A DNA stretch of 34,615 bases. It comes from Gallionella sp. Its GTDB lineage: Bacteria; Pseudomonadota; Gammaproteobacteria; Burkholderiales; Gallionellaceae. Below are positions 23,090-31,802 of this stretch, piece by piece (the first letter of the stretch is position 1; each line of letters opens with the position of its first letter). The stretch is taken from assembly GCA_023229845.1 (NCBI GenBank), contig JALNYK010000030.1:1-34615 (forward strand), written 5' to 3'. The position numbers were made by a program, and so were the translations under genes. The notes beneath the pieces were generated by a model that saw only the letters and a program-made list of their open reading frames with translations, was not told the origin of the DNA and did not search any database.

Positions 23090-24492
23090 CCCCTTCCTCG
23101 CATAACGCCAGATGGCGCGGCCTCCTCGACGAAGGACGCGAGCACATCGCCCAATGCAACACCATGCCACCCAGCGGCCACTTGACCAAGGTGACCGGGC
23201 TGGTAATGGAGGCGGTCGGCCTGAAGATGTCGGTCGGCAGTACCTGTTTGATCCACCTGCCGAACGGCGTCGTCGCGGCCGAAGTGGTCGGATTCTCCGG
23301 TGAAAAATTGTTCCTGATGCCGGAAAACGACGTCTATGGCCTAGTGCCAGGCGCACGCGTCACACCGACCGACACCGTGCATACGCCTACGCTGGGCGAA
23401 AAACCGGCTCCCCCCAAACAGCGAGCCACCGACTCGGCCAAACATCTGCCCGTCGGCGACATGTTGCTCGGACGGGTGCTGGACGGCGCCGGACGACCGC
23501 TCGACCAGCTTGGAGCATTGCGCGACACCGGCTCCGCACCGTTGCAAAGCCGGCCGTTCAACCCGCTGGAACGCGCGCGCATCGACACCGCGCTGGATGT
23601 CGGCGTGCGCGCGATCAACAGCCTGCTGACCGTGGGACGCGGCCAGCGCATGGGCCTGTTCGCAGGCTCCGGCGTCGGCAAGAGCGTTCTGCTCGGCATG
23701 ATGGCGCGCTATACCAGCGCCGACGTCATCGTGGTCGGACTGATCGGCGAGCGGGGCCGCGAGGTCAAGGAATTCATCAACGACATCCTCGGCCAGGAAG
23801 GGCTGGCGCGCTCGGTCGTCGTCGCCACGCCGGCCGACACCTCGCCGCTGATGCGATTGCAAGGCGCCGCCTATGCGACCACCATCGCCGAATACTTTCG
23901 CGACCAGGGCAAGAATGTGCTGCTGATCATGGATTCGCTGACCCGCTTCGCCATGGCCCAGCGCGAGATCGCGCTCGCGGTCGGCGAGCCGCCCGCGACC
24001 AAGGGCTACCCGCCTTCGGTGTTCGCCAAGCTGCCGCAACTGGTGGAACGGGCCGGCAATGGCCTGGTGGGCAGCGGATCGATCACCGCCTTCTACACTG
24101 TATTAACCGAAGGGGACGACCAGCAGGACCCTATCGCCGACAGCGCACGCGCCATCCTCGACGGCCACATCGTGCTGTCGCGACGACTCGTGGAGCAGGG
24201 CCATTACCCGGCGATCGACATCGAAGCGTCGATCAGCCGGGTGATGTCGCATCTGGCCTCACCGGAACATCTGGCACTGGTACAGCACTTCAAGCACCTG
24301 TACGCCCATTACCAGCGCAACCGCGACCTGATCAGCGTCGGCGCATACGTTCGGGGCAGCGACCCGTTGCTGGACGAGGCGATTGCGCTTTATCCGAGGA
24401 TGGAGCAGTTCCTGAAGCAGGGCATGTTCGAGCGCGAAGCCTATCAGGCGAGCCTCGCCCAACTCTCGGCGCTGTTCATGCCTGTGCACTAG
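23077..24492 (+). CDS. fliI: Flagellum-specific export ATPase FliI
   Basis: F1-like ATPase that assists entry of export substrates. 471 residues from ATG 23077. Walker A GSGVGKS at 197-203 (Lys202), Walker B around VLLIMDSLTRFA, and GLIGERGREVKEFI. I chose 23077 (AGGAC upstream) because an extended reading from 22987 would translate fliH out of frame. A Pro/Lys-rich insert (about 108-120, EKPAPPKQRAT) precedes the catalytic domain and looks slightly longer than in enterobacteria. Confidence 0.97.
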   Translation: MAGLTPSSHNARWRGLLDEGREHIAQCNTMPPSGHLTKVTGLVMEAVGLKMSVGSTCLIHLPNGVVAAEVVGFSGEKLFLMPENDVYGLVPGARVTPTDTVHTPTLGEKPAPPKQRATDSAKHLPVGDMLLGRVLDGAGRPLDQLGALRDTGSAPLQSRPFNPLERARIDTALDVGVRAINSLLTVGRGQRMGLFAGSGVGKSVLLGMMARYTSADVIVVGLIGERGREVKEFINDILGQEGLARSVVVATPADTSPLMRLQGAAYATTIAEYFRDQGKNVLLIMDSLTRFAMAQREIALAVGEPPATKGYPPSVFAKLPQLVERAGNGLVGSGSITAFYTVLTEGDDQQDPIADSARAILDGHIVLSRRLVEQGHYPAIDIEASISRVMSHLASPEHLALVQHFKHLYAHYQRNRDLISVGAYVRGSDPLLDEAIALYPRMEQFLKQGMFEREAYQASLAQLSALFMPVH

Positions 24493-24503
24493 CGAGCTGA
24501 GCC

Positions 24504-24980
24504 ATGACCAAACCCTTCTCTCTCGCAACCCTGATGAACCTAGCGGAACACAGCAACGAGTCCGCGATCCGCAAACTCGGTCAGCTGAACCTGCTTCAGC
24601 AGAGTGCACAGCAGAAACTGGACACCCTGCAGGGATTTCGCAGGGACTATCAGGCGCAGATGCAGAAAGGCGCCCAGGAAGGCATGAGTCCAGTCGAATT
24701 GCGCAATTTCCAGCAATTCATCTACAAGCTGGATGAGGCGATCGCCCAACAGCGCAAGCAACTCGAAAGAAGCCAGGCATCGACCCAGTTGGGCCGCAAC
24801 GAATTCGACGTTGCCCGGCGCAAGCTGAAATCGCTGGACACGCTGCGGCAGCGTCATATCGAAACGCAAAGGAAAAACGCCGAAAAGGCGGAGCAAAAAG
24901 CGCAGGACGAACACTCCGGCAGAGCGGCCGCCCGCAGGATGAGCGACCATGACGAGCATGACAGCCCGGCGAAGAACTAG
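24504..24980 (+). CDS. fliJ: Flagellar export protein FliJ
   Basis: Coiled-coil stalk protein that sits in the FliI hexamer and links it to FlhA. 158 residues, almost wholly helical and rich in Gln, Lys, Arg and Glu, with a charged C-terminal tail. Sequence conservation of FliJ is low; the call rests on length, coiled-coil character, features such as LNLLQQSAQQKLDTL and YKLDEAIAQQRKQLERS, and the place between fliI and fliK. Confidence 0.92.
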   Translation: MTKPFSLATLMNLAEHSNESAIRKLGQLNLLQQSAQQKLDTLQGFRRDYQAQMQKGAQEGMSPVELRNFQQFIYKLDEAIAQQRKQLERSQASTQLGRNEFDVARRKLKSLDTLRQRHIETQRKNAEKAEQKAQDEHSGRAAARRMSDHDEHDSPAKN

Positions 24981-25012
24981 ACGATGCACAGCACCCGCAG
25001 AAGGAGACGACC

Positions 25013-26134
25013 ATGAACAACCTATTGATCAGCAGCGCCCCCCAGCCGTCCGGCAACGCCGCGAATGCATCGCAGCCAGACAGCGCGAACGGCGCCAATG
25101 ACCCGGCCGCCGCGCCGTTTGCCCAGGTGCTGGCACGCAAGGTGGACAAGTCTCCTCCGCCAGCTTCGGATGCCAATGCCAATGCGGATGCTTCCGAAAA
25201 CAGTGCAGCCCTCCCGCCCCCGGATCAGGCGGTAGTTCCGGTTGATGCACTGAACGCCATCCTGTCCCAGATCCCGGTAGAAATGCGCGGTACGAATGCC
25301 ATGGATCGCGCAGCAATGCTCGCATCGGGCGACCGCACGGCTGCGCTCGATCCGGCCACCCTGCGCATGGCCGCATCCTCCCCCGCGACAGAGGTTCCCG
25401 TACCCGCATCAGCCAAGGATGGGGAAGCATTCCACACCGAACTGCCCGGTCAAAGCATCCCCTCCAACCCGTTAACCGGCATGGACAAAAATGCTGCCGG
25501 CAAGACCAGCGCCCCCCTCGCCATGTCCGAACAGCAGCTTCTTACCGACGCCCTGCGCCAGAGTGCTGCCTATCGTCAGGATCTGACCACCAGTCTCGTC
25601 CAACCCGCGGCATCCCAGATAAGCGCTGCCTCGATCTCTCAGGCAACGATCGCTGCAATGACAGGCCTCTCCGGCAATCAACCGACCGGCGCCACCCAGA
25701 CTATCTCCACCCCATTAAGCAGCCCTGCCTGGGGAGAGGATTTCTCGCAGAAAGTCAGCTGGATGATCTCGCAAAAGAACCAGGTTGCCGAGCTGCACCT
25801 GAATCCGCCCAACCTCGGGCCACTGGATGTGGTGCTTAAAATATCCGACAATCAGGCCACCGCCCTGTTTACCTCCCCCCATGCCGCCGTGCGCGACGCG
25901 GTAGAGAGCGCCATGCCTAAACTTCGCGAATTACTGGCCGATAACGGCATCATGTTGAGCAATGCCACGGTCGGAGATCAGTCGCCACGCGACCGCAGTG
26001 CGGAAAATTTCGCAGATCGGAAGGGCGGCGCATCCTCTGGAAGCGGCTCTGCCGACGATGCGAGCGAAACGTCCGGAACTTTGCAAACGTTGCCGGTACA
26101 ACGGCACAACGGAATGGTGGACACATTCGCCTGA
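25013..26134 (+). CDS. fliK: Flagellar hook-length control protein FliK
   Basis: Molecular ruler that stops hook export by acting on FlhB. 373 residues: a low-complexity Ala/Pro/Ser/Asp-rich N-terminal ruler, then the Flg_hook domain at about 237-325 with WGEDFSQKVSWMI, AELHLNPPNLGPLDVVL and VRDAVESAMPKLRELLADNG. The tail is Ser/Gly-rich. AGAAGGAG lies upstream. This is the canonical FliK by position; a second Flg_hook protein occurs at 16292. Confidence 0.94.
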   Translation: MNNLLISSAPQPSGNAANASQPDSANGANDPAAAPFAQVLARKVDKSPPPASDANANADASENSAALPPPDQAVVPVDALNAILSQIPVEMRGTNAMDRAAMLASGDRTAALDPATLRMAASSPATEVPVPASAKDGEAFHTELPGQSIPSNPLTGMDKNAAGKTSAPLAMSEQQLLTDALRQSAAYRQDLTTSLVQPAASQISAASISQATIAAMTGLSGNQPTGATQTISTPLSSPAWGEDFSQKVSWMISQKNQVAELHLNPPNLGPLDVVLKISDNQATALFTSPHAAVRDAVESAMPKLRELLADNGIMLSNATVGDQSPRDRSAENFADRKGGASSGSGSADDASETSGTLQTLPVQRHNGMVDTFA

Positions 26135-26226
26135 TCGCAAAACTACGCATTACATAACAATAATTTACGGCATCAACCGGGTTATCATTGCCCCCGGAAT
26201 CCAGATTATCAACAAAGGAACAGAAT

Positions 26227-26820
26227 ATGGCCAAGGGAACCAAGCCGGGCTCAAAACCTGAAGCACAAGAGGAGGTAGTCGAGGCTGCTCCCAAGAAAAG
26301 CAAGAAGAAGCTCATCATCATCGTCGTTGCTCTGGTACTACTGCTGGCCGTCGGGGCCGTGGCAGCGTTGCTCTTGCTCAAACCGGCGCATCCGACCGGA
26401 ACAGAGAATACCGACGCAGCCGGAAAGACCGAAACAACCGAGACGCCCACCGAACCTGCCAAATTTATCGATCTTGGAACATTCACCACCAATTTGTCGC
26501 CAGAAGAAGGCGATCGTTTCATACAAGTCTCAATCTCGCTCAAAATAAGCAGAGCCGAACTGGAGACGATGGTCACAACCAGCGCACCTGAAGTAAAACA
26601 TCGCGTAAACATGCTGCTGCAGAGCAAACTGCCATCCGAGCTGGCTACGGCTGAAGGCAAAAATAGACTGGCCGCTCAGATCAAGGTGCAGATCCAGTAT
26701 GTACTGGGACTGCGCAAGACGGCTCCGCTTATCGGTACGGCCCAAATGGATGCACCCGCCGATCCCAAGGTAAAGGGCGGATTGGACGAAGTGTTGTTTA
26801 CATCATTCATTATCCAGTGA
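26227..26820 (+). CDS. fliL: Flagellar basal body-associated protein FliL
   Basis: Inner-membrane protein that surrounds or supports the MotAB stator. 197 residues: a Lys-rich cytoplasmic N terminus, one membrane helix at about 29-51, a Thr/Glu linker, and the periplasmic FliL domain (FIDLGTFTTNLSPEEGDRFI, ending FTSFIIQ). ATG 26227 has AAAGGA upstream, so the in-frame TTG at 26188 is not needed. The 92-bp gap after fliK may hold a promoter: a -10-like TATCAT is at 26183-26188 without a good -35. Confidence 0.94.
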   Translation: MAKGTKPGSKPEAQEEVVEAAPKKSKKKLIIIVVALVLLLAVGAVAALLLLKPAHPTGTENTDAAGKTETTETPTEPAKFIDLGTFTTNLSPEEGDRFIQVSISLKISRAELETMVTTSAPEVKHRVNMLLQSKLPSELATAEGKNRLAAQIKVQIQYVLGLRKTAPLIGTAQMDAPADPKVKGGLDEVLFTSFIIQ

Positions 26821-26845
26821 CATGAAAGCTGACCAATAACGGCCA

Positions 26846-27832
26846 ATGAGCGAATTCCTCTCACAAGACGAGGTCGATTCCCTGCTCAGGGGAGTGACCG
26901 GCGAAACGGACGAAGCTGACACCAGCGCGGAACCGACCGGAGGCGTTCGCCCATACAATCTTGCTTCGCAGGAACGCATCGTACGTGGGCGCATGCCCAC
27001 GATGGAAGTCATCAACGAGCGCTTCGCCCGTCTGTTCCGCATCGGCCTGTTCAACTTCATCCGCCGCACGCCGGAAATTTCCGTCGGACCGGTGCGCGTG
27101 CTGAAGTTCGGCGAATTCATCCGCAACCTGCATGTCCCCACCAACCTGAACATCATTCAGGCCAAGCCGCTGCGCGGCAACGGCCTGTTCATCTTCGATC
27201 CGAATCTGGTGTTCCTGGTGGTGGACAACATGTTCGGCGGCGACGGACGTTTCCACACCCGCGTCGAAGGACGGGAGTTCACCCAGACCGAGCAGCGCAT
27301 CATCCAGAACCTGCTGGTGGTGGTGTTCGAGACCTACGGCAAGTCATGGGAGGCCGTGCATCCGCTGGAGTTCGAGTTCGTGCGTTCCGAGATGAACCCG
27401 CAATTCGCCAACATCGCCACCCCGAACGAAGTCGTCATCGTCACCACATTCGATATAGAACTGGGCGGAAACGGCGGCTCGTTCCATGTCTGCATGCCTT
27501 ACTCGATGCTGGAGCCGGTCAAGGATCTGCTCTACAGCACAATGCAGGGCGAGCACTTGGCGATGGATCATCGATGGCTGCAACTTCTGTCCAAACAGGT
27601 ACAATCCGCCCAAATCGAACTGGTCGCCACACTCGGCCAGGCGGAAATCCACATGGAACAAGTCCTGAAAATGCGCGCCGGAGACATCATTCCGCTCGAA
27701 GTCGATGAAAACATCGTCGCCACCGTGGATGGCGTGCCCGTAATGGAATGCAAATACGGTTCATTCAACAATCAGTACGCGCTGAGAGTCGAGCGTATGC
27801 TTTCGACCAGCGAAGGAGAGGGTAATGGCTGA
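26846..27832 (+). CDS. fliM: Flagellar motor switch protein FliM
   Basis: C-ring protein that receives CheY-P and passes the switch to FliG. 328 residues. The CheY-P-binding peptide LSQDEVDSLLRG is intact at 5-16, followed by a middle CheC-like domain (NMFGGDG, EGREFTQTEQRI) and a C-terminal SpoA domain (VEVEVDENIVA-like part near MRAGDIIPLEVDENI). No strong ribosome site is seen before the ATG. It overlaps fliN by 8 bp. Confidence 0.97.
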   Translation: MSEFLSQDEVDSLLRGVTGETDEADTSAEPTGGVRPYNLASQERIVRGRMPTMEVINERFARLFRIGLFNFIRRTPEISVGPVRVLKFGEFIRNLHVPTNLNIIQAKPLRGNGLFIFDPNLVFLVVDNMFGGDGRFHTRVEGREFTQTEQRIIQNLLVVVFETYGKSWEAVHPLEFEFVRSEMNPQFANIATPNEVVIVTTFDIELGGNGGSFHVCMPYSMLEPVKDLLYSTMQGEHLAMDHRWLQLLSKQVQSAQIELVATLGQAEIHMEQVLKMRAGDIIPLEVDENIVATVDGVPVMECKYGSFNNQYALRVERMLSTSEGEGNG

Positions 27833-28289
27833 CGAAACCGGCGCCAACGAGGACGCGATCACCGCCGATGACTGGGGGGCCGCGATGGCCGAGCAAACAT
27901 CCACCACAGCGGCCGACGATTGGGGTGCGGCGATGGCCGAGCAGACAGCCGTCGAGAGCAAACCGGTCGAGTCGGCCAAGCCGCATGTGTTCGAGAAATT
28001 CGGCGCGGTCGGCTCCTCGACCGGCCAGAACGATCTCGACATGATTCTGGACATCCCGGTGCAACTGACCGTGGAACTGGGACGAACCAAGATGCCGATC
28101 AAAAATTTGCTCCAGCTCGCCCAAGGCTCGGTCGTCGAACTCGCAGGCATGGCCGGCGAGCCTCTGGACGTGCTGATCAACGGCTTTCTGATTGCCCAGG
28201 GAGAGGTCGTGGTGGTGAACGACAAACTGGGCATCCGCCTGACGGATATCATCACCCCGTCCGAACGGCTGCGCCGCCTGAATCGATAG
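27825..28289 (+). CDS. fliN: Flagellar motor switch protein FliN
   Basis: Lowest C-ring protein; also docks the FliH-FliI export complex. 154 residues with the SpoA domain at about 72-152 (DMILDIPVQLTVELGRTKMP, GEVVVVNDKLGIRLTDI). The N terminus is unusual: the 12-residue motif ADDWGAAMAEQT occurs twice (14-25 and 30-41). FliN normally carries a single copy of this DxWxxAxxEQ motif. It is followed after one base by fliO. Confidence 0.96.
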   Translation: MADETGANEDAITADDWGAAMAEQTSTTAADDWGAAMAEQTAVESKPVESAKPHVFEKFGAVGSSTGQNDLDMILDIPVQLTVELGRTKMPIKNLLQLAQGSVVELAGMAGEPLDVLINGFLIAQGEVVVVNDKLGIRLTDIITPSERLRRLNR

Positions 28290-28290
28290 C

Positions 28291-28770
28291 ATGAGTCGCC
28301 TTCACTCCCTCTTCGCCACCGTTATGCTGGCGGTGCCCGTGCTGGCATCGGCGATGGATGGCACTCGCCCCACCTATGCACCGCCGCCTCCGGCTGTCAG
28401 CTCAAGCAGCATCGTACAGATCATCTTCAGCCTGCTTCTCGTGCTTGCCGCCATCGTTCTGGTCGCCTGGCTGCTAAAGCGCATGAATCTGGCGCAACAA
28501 GGCACGGCCGGCTACCTCAAGGTGATCGGCGGCGTTGCGATAGGCCAGCGGGAGCGTGTCGTACTGGTGGAAATCGATGACATCTGGCTGGTCGTCGGCG
28601 TCGGCCCCGGACAGATACGCACACTGCACACACTGCCCAAGCCGGCAGGCGGGGCTTCCGATGTCACGAATTCGAGCACCCCGCCTGCATCGACCGACCG
28701 CAAGTTCGCCACGATGCTGGCTTCCGTCATCAGTCATCGCCCCGCAAGCAGGAAGCCCGATGCGCACTAG
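28291..28770 (+). CDS. fliO: Flagellar biosynthesis protein FliO
   Basis: Membrane protein that helps assemble the FliP ring of the export gate. 159 residues: a probable signal peptide (MSRLHSLFATVMLAVPVLASA), a Pro-rich spacer, a membrane helix at about 39-64 (SIVQIIFSLLLVLAAIVLVAWL) and a small cytoplasmic domain with GGVAIGQRERVVLVEI. It overlaps fliP by 11 bp. Confidence 0.93.
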   Translation: MSRLHSLFATVMLAVPVLASAMDGTRPTYAPPPPAVSSSSIVQIIFSLLLVLAAIVLVAWLLKRMNLAQQGTAGYLKVIGGVAIGQRERVVLVEIDDIWLVVGVGPGQIRTLHTLPKPAGGASDVTNSSTPPASTDRKFATMLASVISHRPASRKPDAH

Positions 28771-29509
28771 TTTTTTCGCATTGCTGCTGCTCGCTCTAAT
28801 CGGTCTCACCCAACCCACCTGGGCGGCGGAAGTAGGCATACCCGCACTAACCAGCGCACCGGCGCCCGGCGGCGGCCAGACTTACAGCCTGAGTCTGCAG
28901 ACGCTGCTGCTACTGACCTCGCTGAGCTTTCTGCCGGCGATCCTGCTGATGATGACCGGATTTACACGCATCATCATCGTACTGAGCCTGCTGCGCTCTG
29001 CGCTCGGCACGCCGTCGTCCCCACCCAATCAGGTACTGATCGGGCTAGCGCTGTTCCTGACGTTCTTCGTGATGTCGCCTGTGTTCGACAAGATGTACAC
29101 GGACGCCTACCTGCCCTACAGCGAAAACAAGCTGGACTTCACTCAGGCCGTCGACAAGGCCAGCGTCCCGCTGAAGACCTTCATGCTGCGCCAGACACGG
29201 GAAGCCGACCTTGCCTTGTTCGTCCGCATCTCCAACAGCGAACCGCTGCAGAGCGCCGACCAGGTGCCGCTGCGCATCCTGGTGCCGGCCTATGTCACCA
29301 GCGAGCTGAAGACCGCGTTCCAGATCGGCTTCGTGATCTTCATCCCGTTCCTGATCATCGACATGGTGGTCGCCAGCGTGCTGATGTCCATGGGTATGAT
29401 GATGCTGTCCCCATCGATCATTTCGCTGCCGTTCAAAATCATGCTATTTGTGCTGGCCGACGGCTGGAATCTGATCCTGGGTTCGCTGGCACAGAGCTTC
29501 TACACCTGA
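28760..29509 (+). CDS. fliP: Flagellar export gate protein FliP
   Basis: Forms the FliPQR export channel. 249 residues from ATG 28760: a signal peptide ending near PTWA-AEV (about 22), then four membrane segments with FLPAILLMMTGFTRIIIVLS, PPNQVLIGLALFLTFFVMSP and MGMMMLSPSIISLPFKIMLF, which are strong FliP signatures. The frame stays open upstream within fliO, but only this start gives the signal peptide. Confidence 0.97.
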   Translation: MRTSFFALLLLALIGLTQPTWAAEVGIPALTSAPAPGGGQTYSLSLQTLLLLTSLSFLPAILLMMTGFTRIIIVLSLLRSALGTPSSPPNQVLIGLALFLTFFVMSPVFDKMYTDAYLPYSENKLDFTQAVDKASVPLKTFMLRQTREADLALFVRISNSEPLQSADQVPLRILVPAYVTSELKTAFQIGFVIFIPFLIIDMVVASVLMSMGMMMLSPSIISLPFKIMLFVLADGWNLILGSLAQSFYT

Positions 29510-29519
29510 CAGAGCCGAC

Positions 29520-29789
29520 ATGACACCCGAAGCCGTCATCACCATCGGACAGCAAGCCGTCGAAATGACCCTGCTGATTTCCGCGCCGTTGCTACTGACT
29601 GCGCTGGTCATCGGTCTGGTGGTCAGCATCTTTCAGGCGGCGACCCAGATCAATGAAATGACGCTGTCCTTTATTCCCAAGATGCTGGGCATCTTCGTGG
29701 TGCTGATTTTTACCGGGCCGTGGATGATCAGCATGATGGTGGACTACATCCAGCGCCTCTTCGGCAACATCCCCTGGATGATCGGGTAA
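29520..29789 (+). CDS. fliQ: Flagellar export gate protein FliQ
   Basis: Small export-gate subunit. 89 residues and two membrane helices (about 15-40 and 55-75) with TPEAVITIGQQAVEMTLLIS, VSIFQAATQINEMTLSFIPK and GPWMISMMVDY, all typical. It lies 10 bp after fliP. Confidence 0.97.
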   Translation: MTPEAVITIGQQAVEMTLLISAPLLLTALVIGLVVSIFQAATQINEMTLSFIPKMLGIFVVLIFTGPWMISMMVDYIQRLFGNIPWMIG

Positions 29790-29810
29790 ACAAGACGTGC
29801 AGGAACCCGC

Positions 29811-30593
29811 ATGATCAGCGTCACCAGCGCACAGCTCGATGTCTGGCTCGCCGCACTGGTTTTTCCGCTGGTGCGCATTCTGGCGATGATCTCCACCTCT
29901 CCCGTACTAGGCAATCAACAGGTGCCGAAACGGGTCAAGATTGGGTTGTCCGTCCTGCTCGCCATCCTTATCGCTCCGACTATCCCGGCCATACCCCAAG
30001 TATCGGTCGGCTCCCCGCAAGGCCTGCTGATTATCATTCAGCAAGTCATTATCGGCGTGGCAATGGGCTTCACGATGCGCCTTATTTTCACCGCCATCGA
30101 AATGGCCGGCGAACTGGCAGGACTACAGATGGGTTTGGGATTCGCCAGCTTCTACGATCCGGTGAACTCGTCTTATTCGCCGATCGTTGCACGCTGGCTG
30201 GGCATGATCGCCATACTGGCCTTTCTGGCCATCGATGGACACCTTTACATGCTGTCGGCGCTGGCGGAAAGCTTCGCCACCTTGCCCATCGGCAGCGCCA
30301 TGTCGAACGAAGGCTTTTACAGCGTTGCCAGCTGGGGAAGCAGCATCTTCACCTTTGGCCTGCAAATCGCTTTACCCATCGTAGCCGCGCTGTTGATCAC
30401 CAACATCGCGCTGGGCATCCTGACCCGCGCCGCACCGCAACTCAATCTGTTCGCAATCGGCTTCCCCATCACGATAACCATCGGATTTGTGGTGCTGATG
30501 CTATCGATGCCCTACTTCATCCCGCTATTCGACCGGCTGATTCAGGAAGGTTTATCTGCGACGATCTGGCTGGTGAAACCCGATCAGAGGTAA
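29811..30593 (+). CDS. fliR: Flagellar export gate protein FliR
   Basis: Export-gate subunit in the FliPQR complex. 260 residues with about six membrane segments: VFPLVRILAMISTSPVLG, GFTMRLIFTAIEMAGELAG, QMGLGFASFYDPVNSSYSPI, and QLNLFAIGFPITITIGFVVL. It ends fliLMNOPQR. Its 3' end overlaps the convergent flgL by 10 bp, leaving no space for an ordinary terminator. flhB and flhA are not in the window. Confidence 0.97.
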   Translation: MISVTSAQLDVWLAALVFPLVRILAMISTSPVLGNQQVPKRVKIGLSVLLAILIAPTIPAIPQVSVGSPQGLLIIIQQVIIGVAMGFTMRLIFTAIEMAGELAGLQMGLGFASFYDPVNSSYSPIVARWLGMIAILAFLAIDGHLYMLSALAESFATLPIGSAMSNEGFYSVASWGSSIFTFGLQIALPIVAALLITNIALGILTRAAPQLNLFAIGFPITITIGFVVLMLSMPYFIPLFDRLIQEGLSATIWLVKPDQR

Positions 30594-31795
30594 TCGAACA
30601 ACGACATGCCCGAGACTTTGGCGAAAGACTTCTGCGCGGCCTGCAGATAAATCTGCTGCTGCGACAAATCGCTCAGCGCCTTGGTGTAATCGACGTCCTG
30701 AAGCGCAGAAAGCGACTGCTGATACTGCACCCCAAGATCCTCGCCAGACACCTCCAGCGCATCGAGCTCATTCAGCCGCACCCCCACGGAAGATCGGCTG
30801 GTCAAGACGTTGTCCAGAGCCCGGTCTATCTGGTTGATGGAATATGCCAAACGGCCTCCGAAACCTGCTGCCGGGCCATTCAAATTTGCAATCATGTCCG
30901 ACAGGGTTTTAAATACGCTCTCGTTGCTGCTGGGAGACACGGTGAAAGTATCGCCATTGATCGGGGTTCCGCTGACACTGAACTGCATCCCATCGAAGCC
31001 GATGGCCTGTCCGGCGACATAAGGCACGCCTACCAGAGGAGAAGCGAAGGTGGCCAGATCGGTCACGTTGTAAGTCAGCCCCCCGTTCCCATCGTCAAAG
31101 AAAGTCACTTCATAATTATTGCCGGTCAACAAGGTTGCATTAGTCACATTGCCTACAGTGGCCACTCCCGTTCCCTGATTGGAAAGACCTGTATTAACAT
31201 TTGTGCCGCCCTGAACGACAAAAGTGCCATTGCCATTTTTGACACGCATGAACACATCGGCCCCACTCTCGCTCGATGGCATTTGACGAGACGCATTCAC
31301 TTGTATCAAACGCTGTCCATCGTCGCCCGCGTAGGCCACGCCTGCCGGTGTATCGATGAATGGCTGTGTCTTGGACTGAAAACCGGCGAACAGGAAGTTG
31401 CCTATCCCATCGTTACTATTAGCCAACCCCACCAGCGCTTGCAGCTTGCCAGTCAAAGCATTGGCAATCATCTGCCGATCGTTAACGCCTAATGCGCCAT
31501 TCCCGGCGGAGATCGCTGATTCACGCACATCCTGCAACAAACTAGTGGCGCTTTGCAGTATGCTTTCCGTCAGTGACATGGTGTGGCGAGCAGCCCCCCG
31601 ATTGACGGAATACTGCGTATTGACGGCACTGGACTGCGAAAGGCTCAATGCCTGTGCTGCCGCCACCGGGTCATCTGCCGGAGTAATGAATTTCCGACCG
31701 GTTGAAACCTGTTGCTGCGTCTGCAGCATGCGCTGCTGCTGCAGAGACATTGCTGCAATGTTGCTATCGTACATCGAGTTGGAACTGATACGCAT
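30584..31795 (-). CDS. flgL: Hook-filament junction protein FlgL (HAP3)
   Basis: Connects FlgK to flagellin. 403 residues, longer than the enterobacterial 317 because of an enlarged variable centre (about 135-290). N-terminal flagellin-like coil: MRISSNSMYDSNIAAM and STGRKFITPADDP; C-terminal coil ends SFAKVSGMSLFDYL. It is 7 bp after flgK, with GGGAGGT overlapping the flgK end as ribosome site. It reads towards fliR and overlaps it tail-to-tail. Confidence 0.95.
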   Translation of the reverse strand: MRISSNSMYDSNIAAMSLQQQRMLQTQQQVSTGRKFITPADDPVAAAQALSLSQSSAVNTQYSVNRGAARHTMSLTESILQSATSLLQDVRESAISAGNGALGVNDRQMIANALTGKLQALVGLANSNDGIGNFLFAGFQSKTQPFIDTPAGVAYAGDDGQRLIQVNASRQMPSSESGADVFMRVKNGNGTFVVQGGTNVNTGLSNQGTGVATVGNVTNATLLTGNNYEVTFFDDGNGGLTYNVTDLATFASPLVGVPYVAGQAIGFDGMQFSVSGTPINGDTFTVSPSSNESVFKTLSDMIANLNGPAAGFGGRLAYSINQIDRALDNVLTSRSSVGVRLNELDALEVSGEDLGVQYQQSLSALQDVDYTKALSDLSQQQIYLQAAQKSFAKVSGMSLFDYL

Positions 31796-31802
31796 GATTC
31801 AC

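Noticed and set aside
28556..28759. A longer fliP start within fliO
   Set aside because: It would hide the signal peptide that begins at 28760; the upstream residues are a frame shadow of fliO.
29720..31492. A 590-codon plus-strand open frame across the end of fliQ, fliR and the antisense of flgL
   Set aside because: It overlaps three confident genes in other frames, its product is His/Arg-rich without family features, and it has no ribosome site. It is a side effect of base composition.
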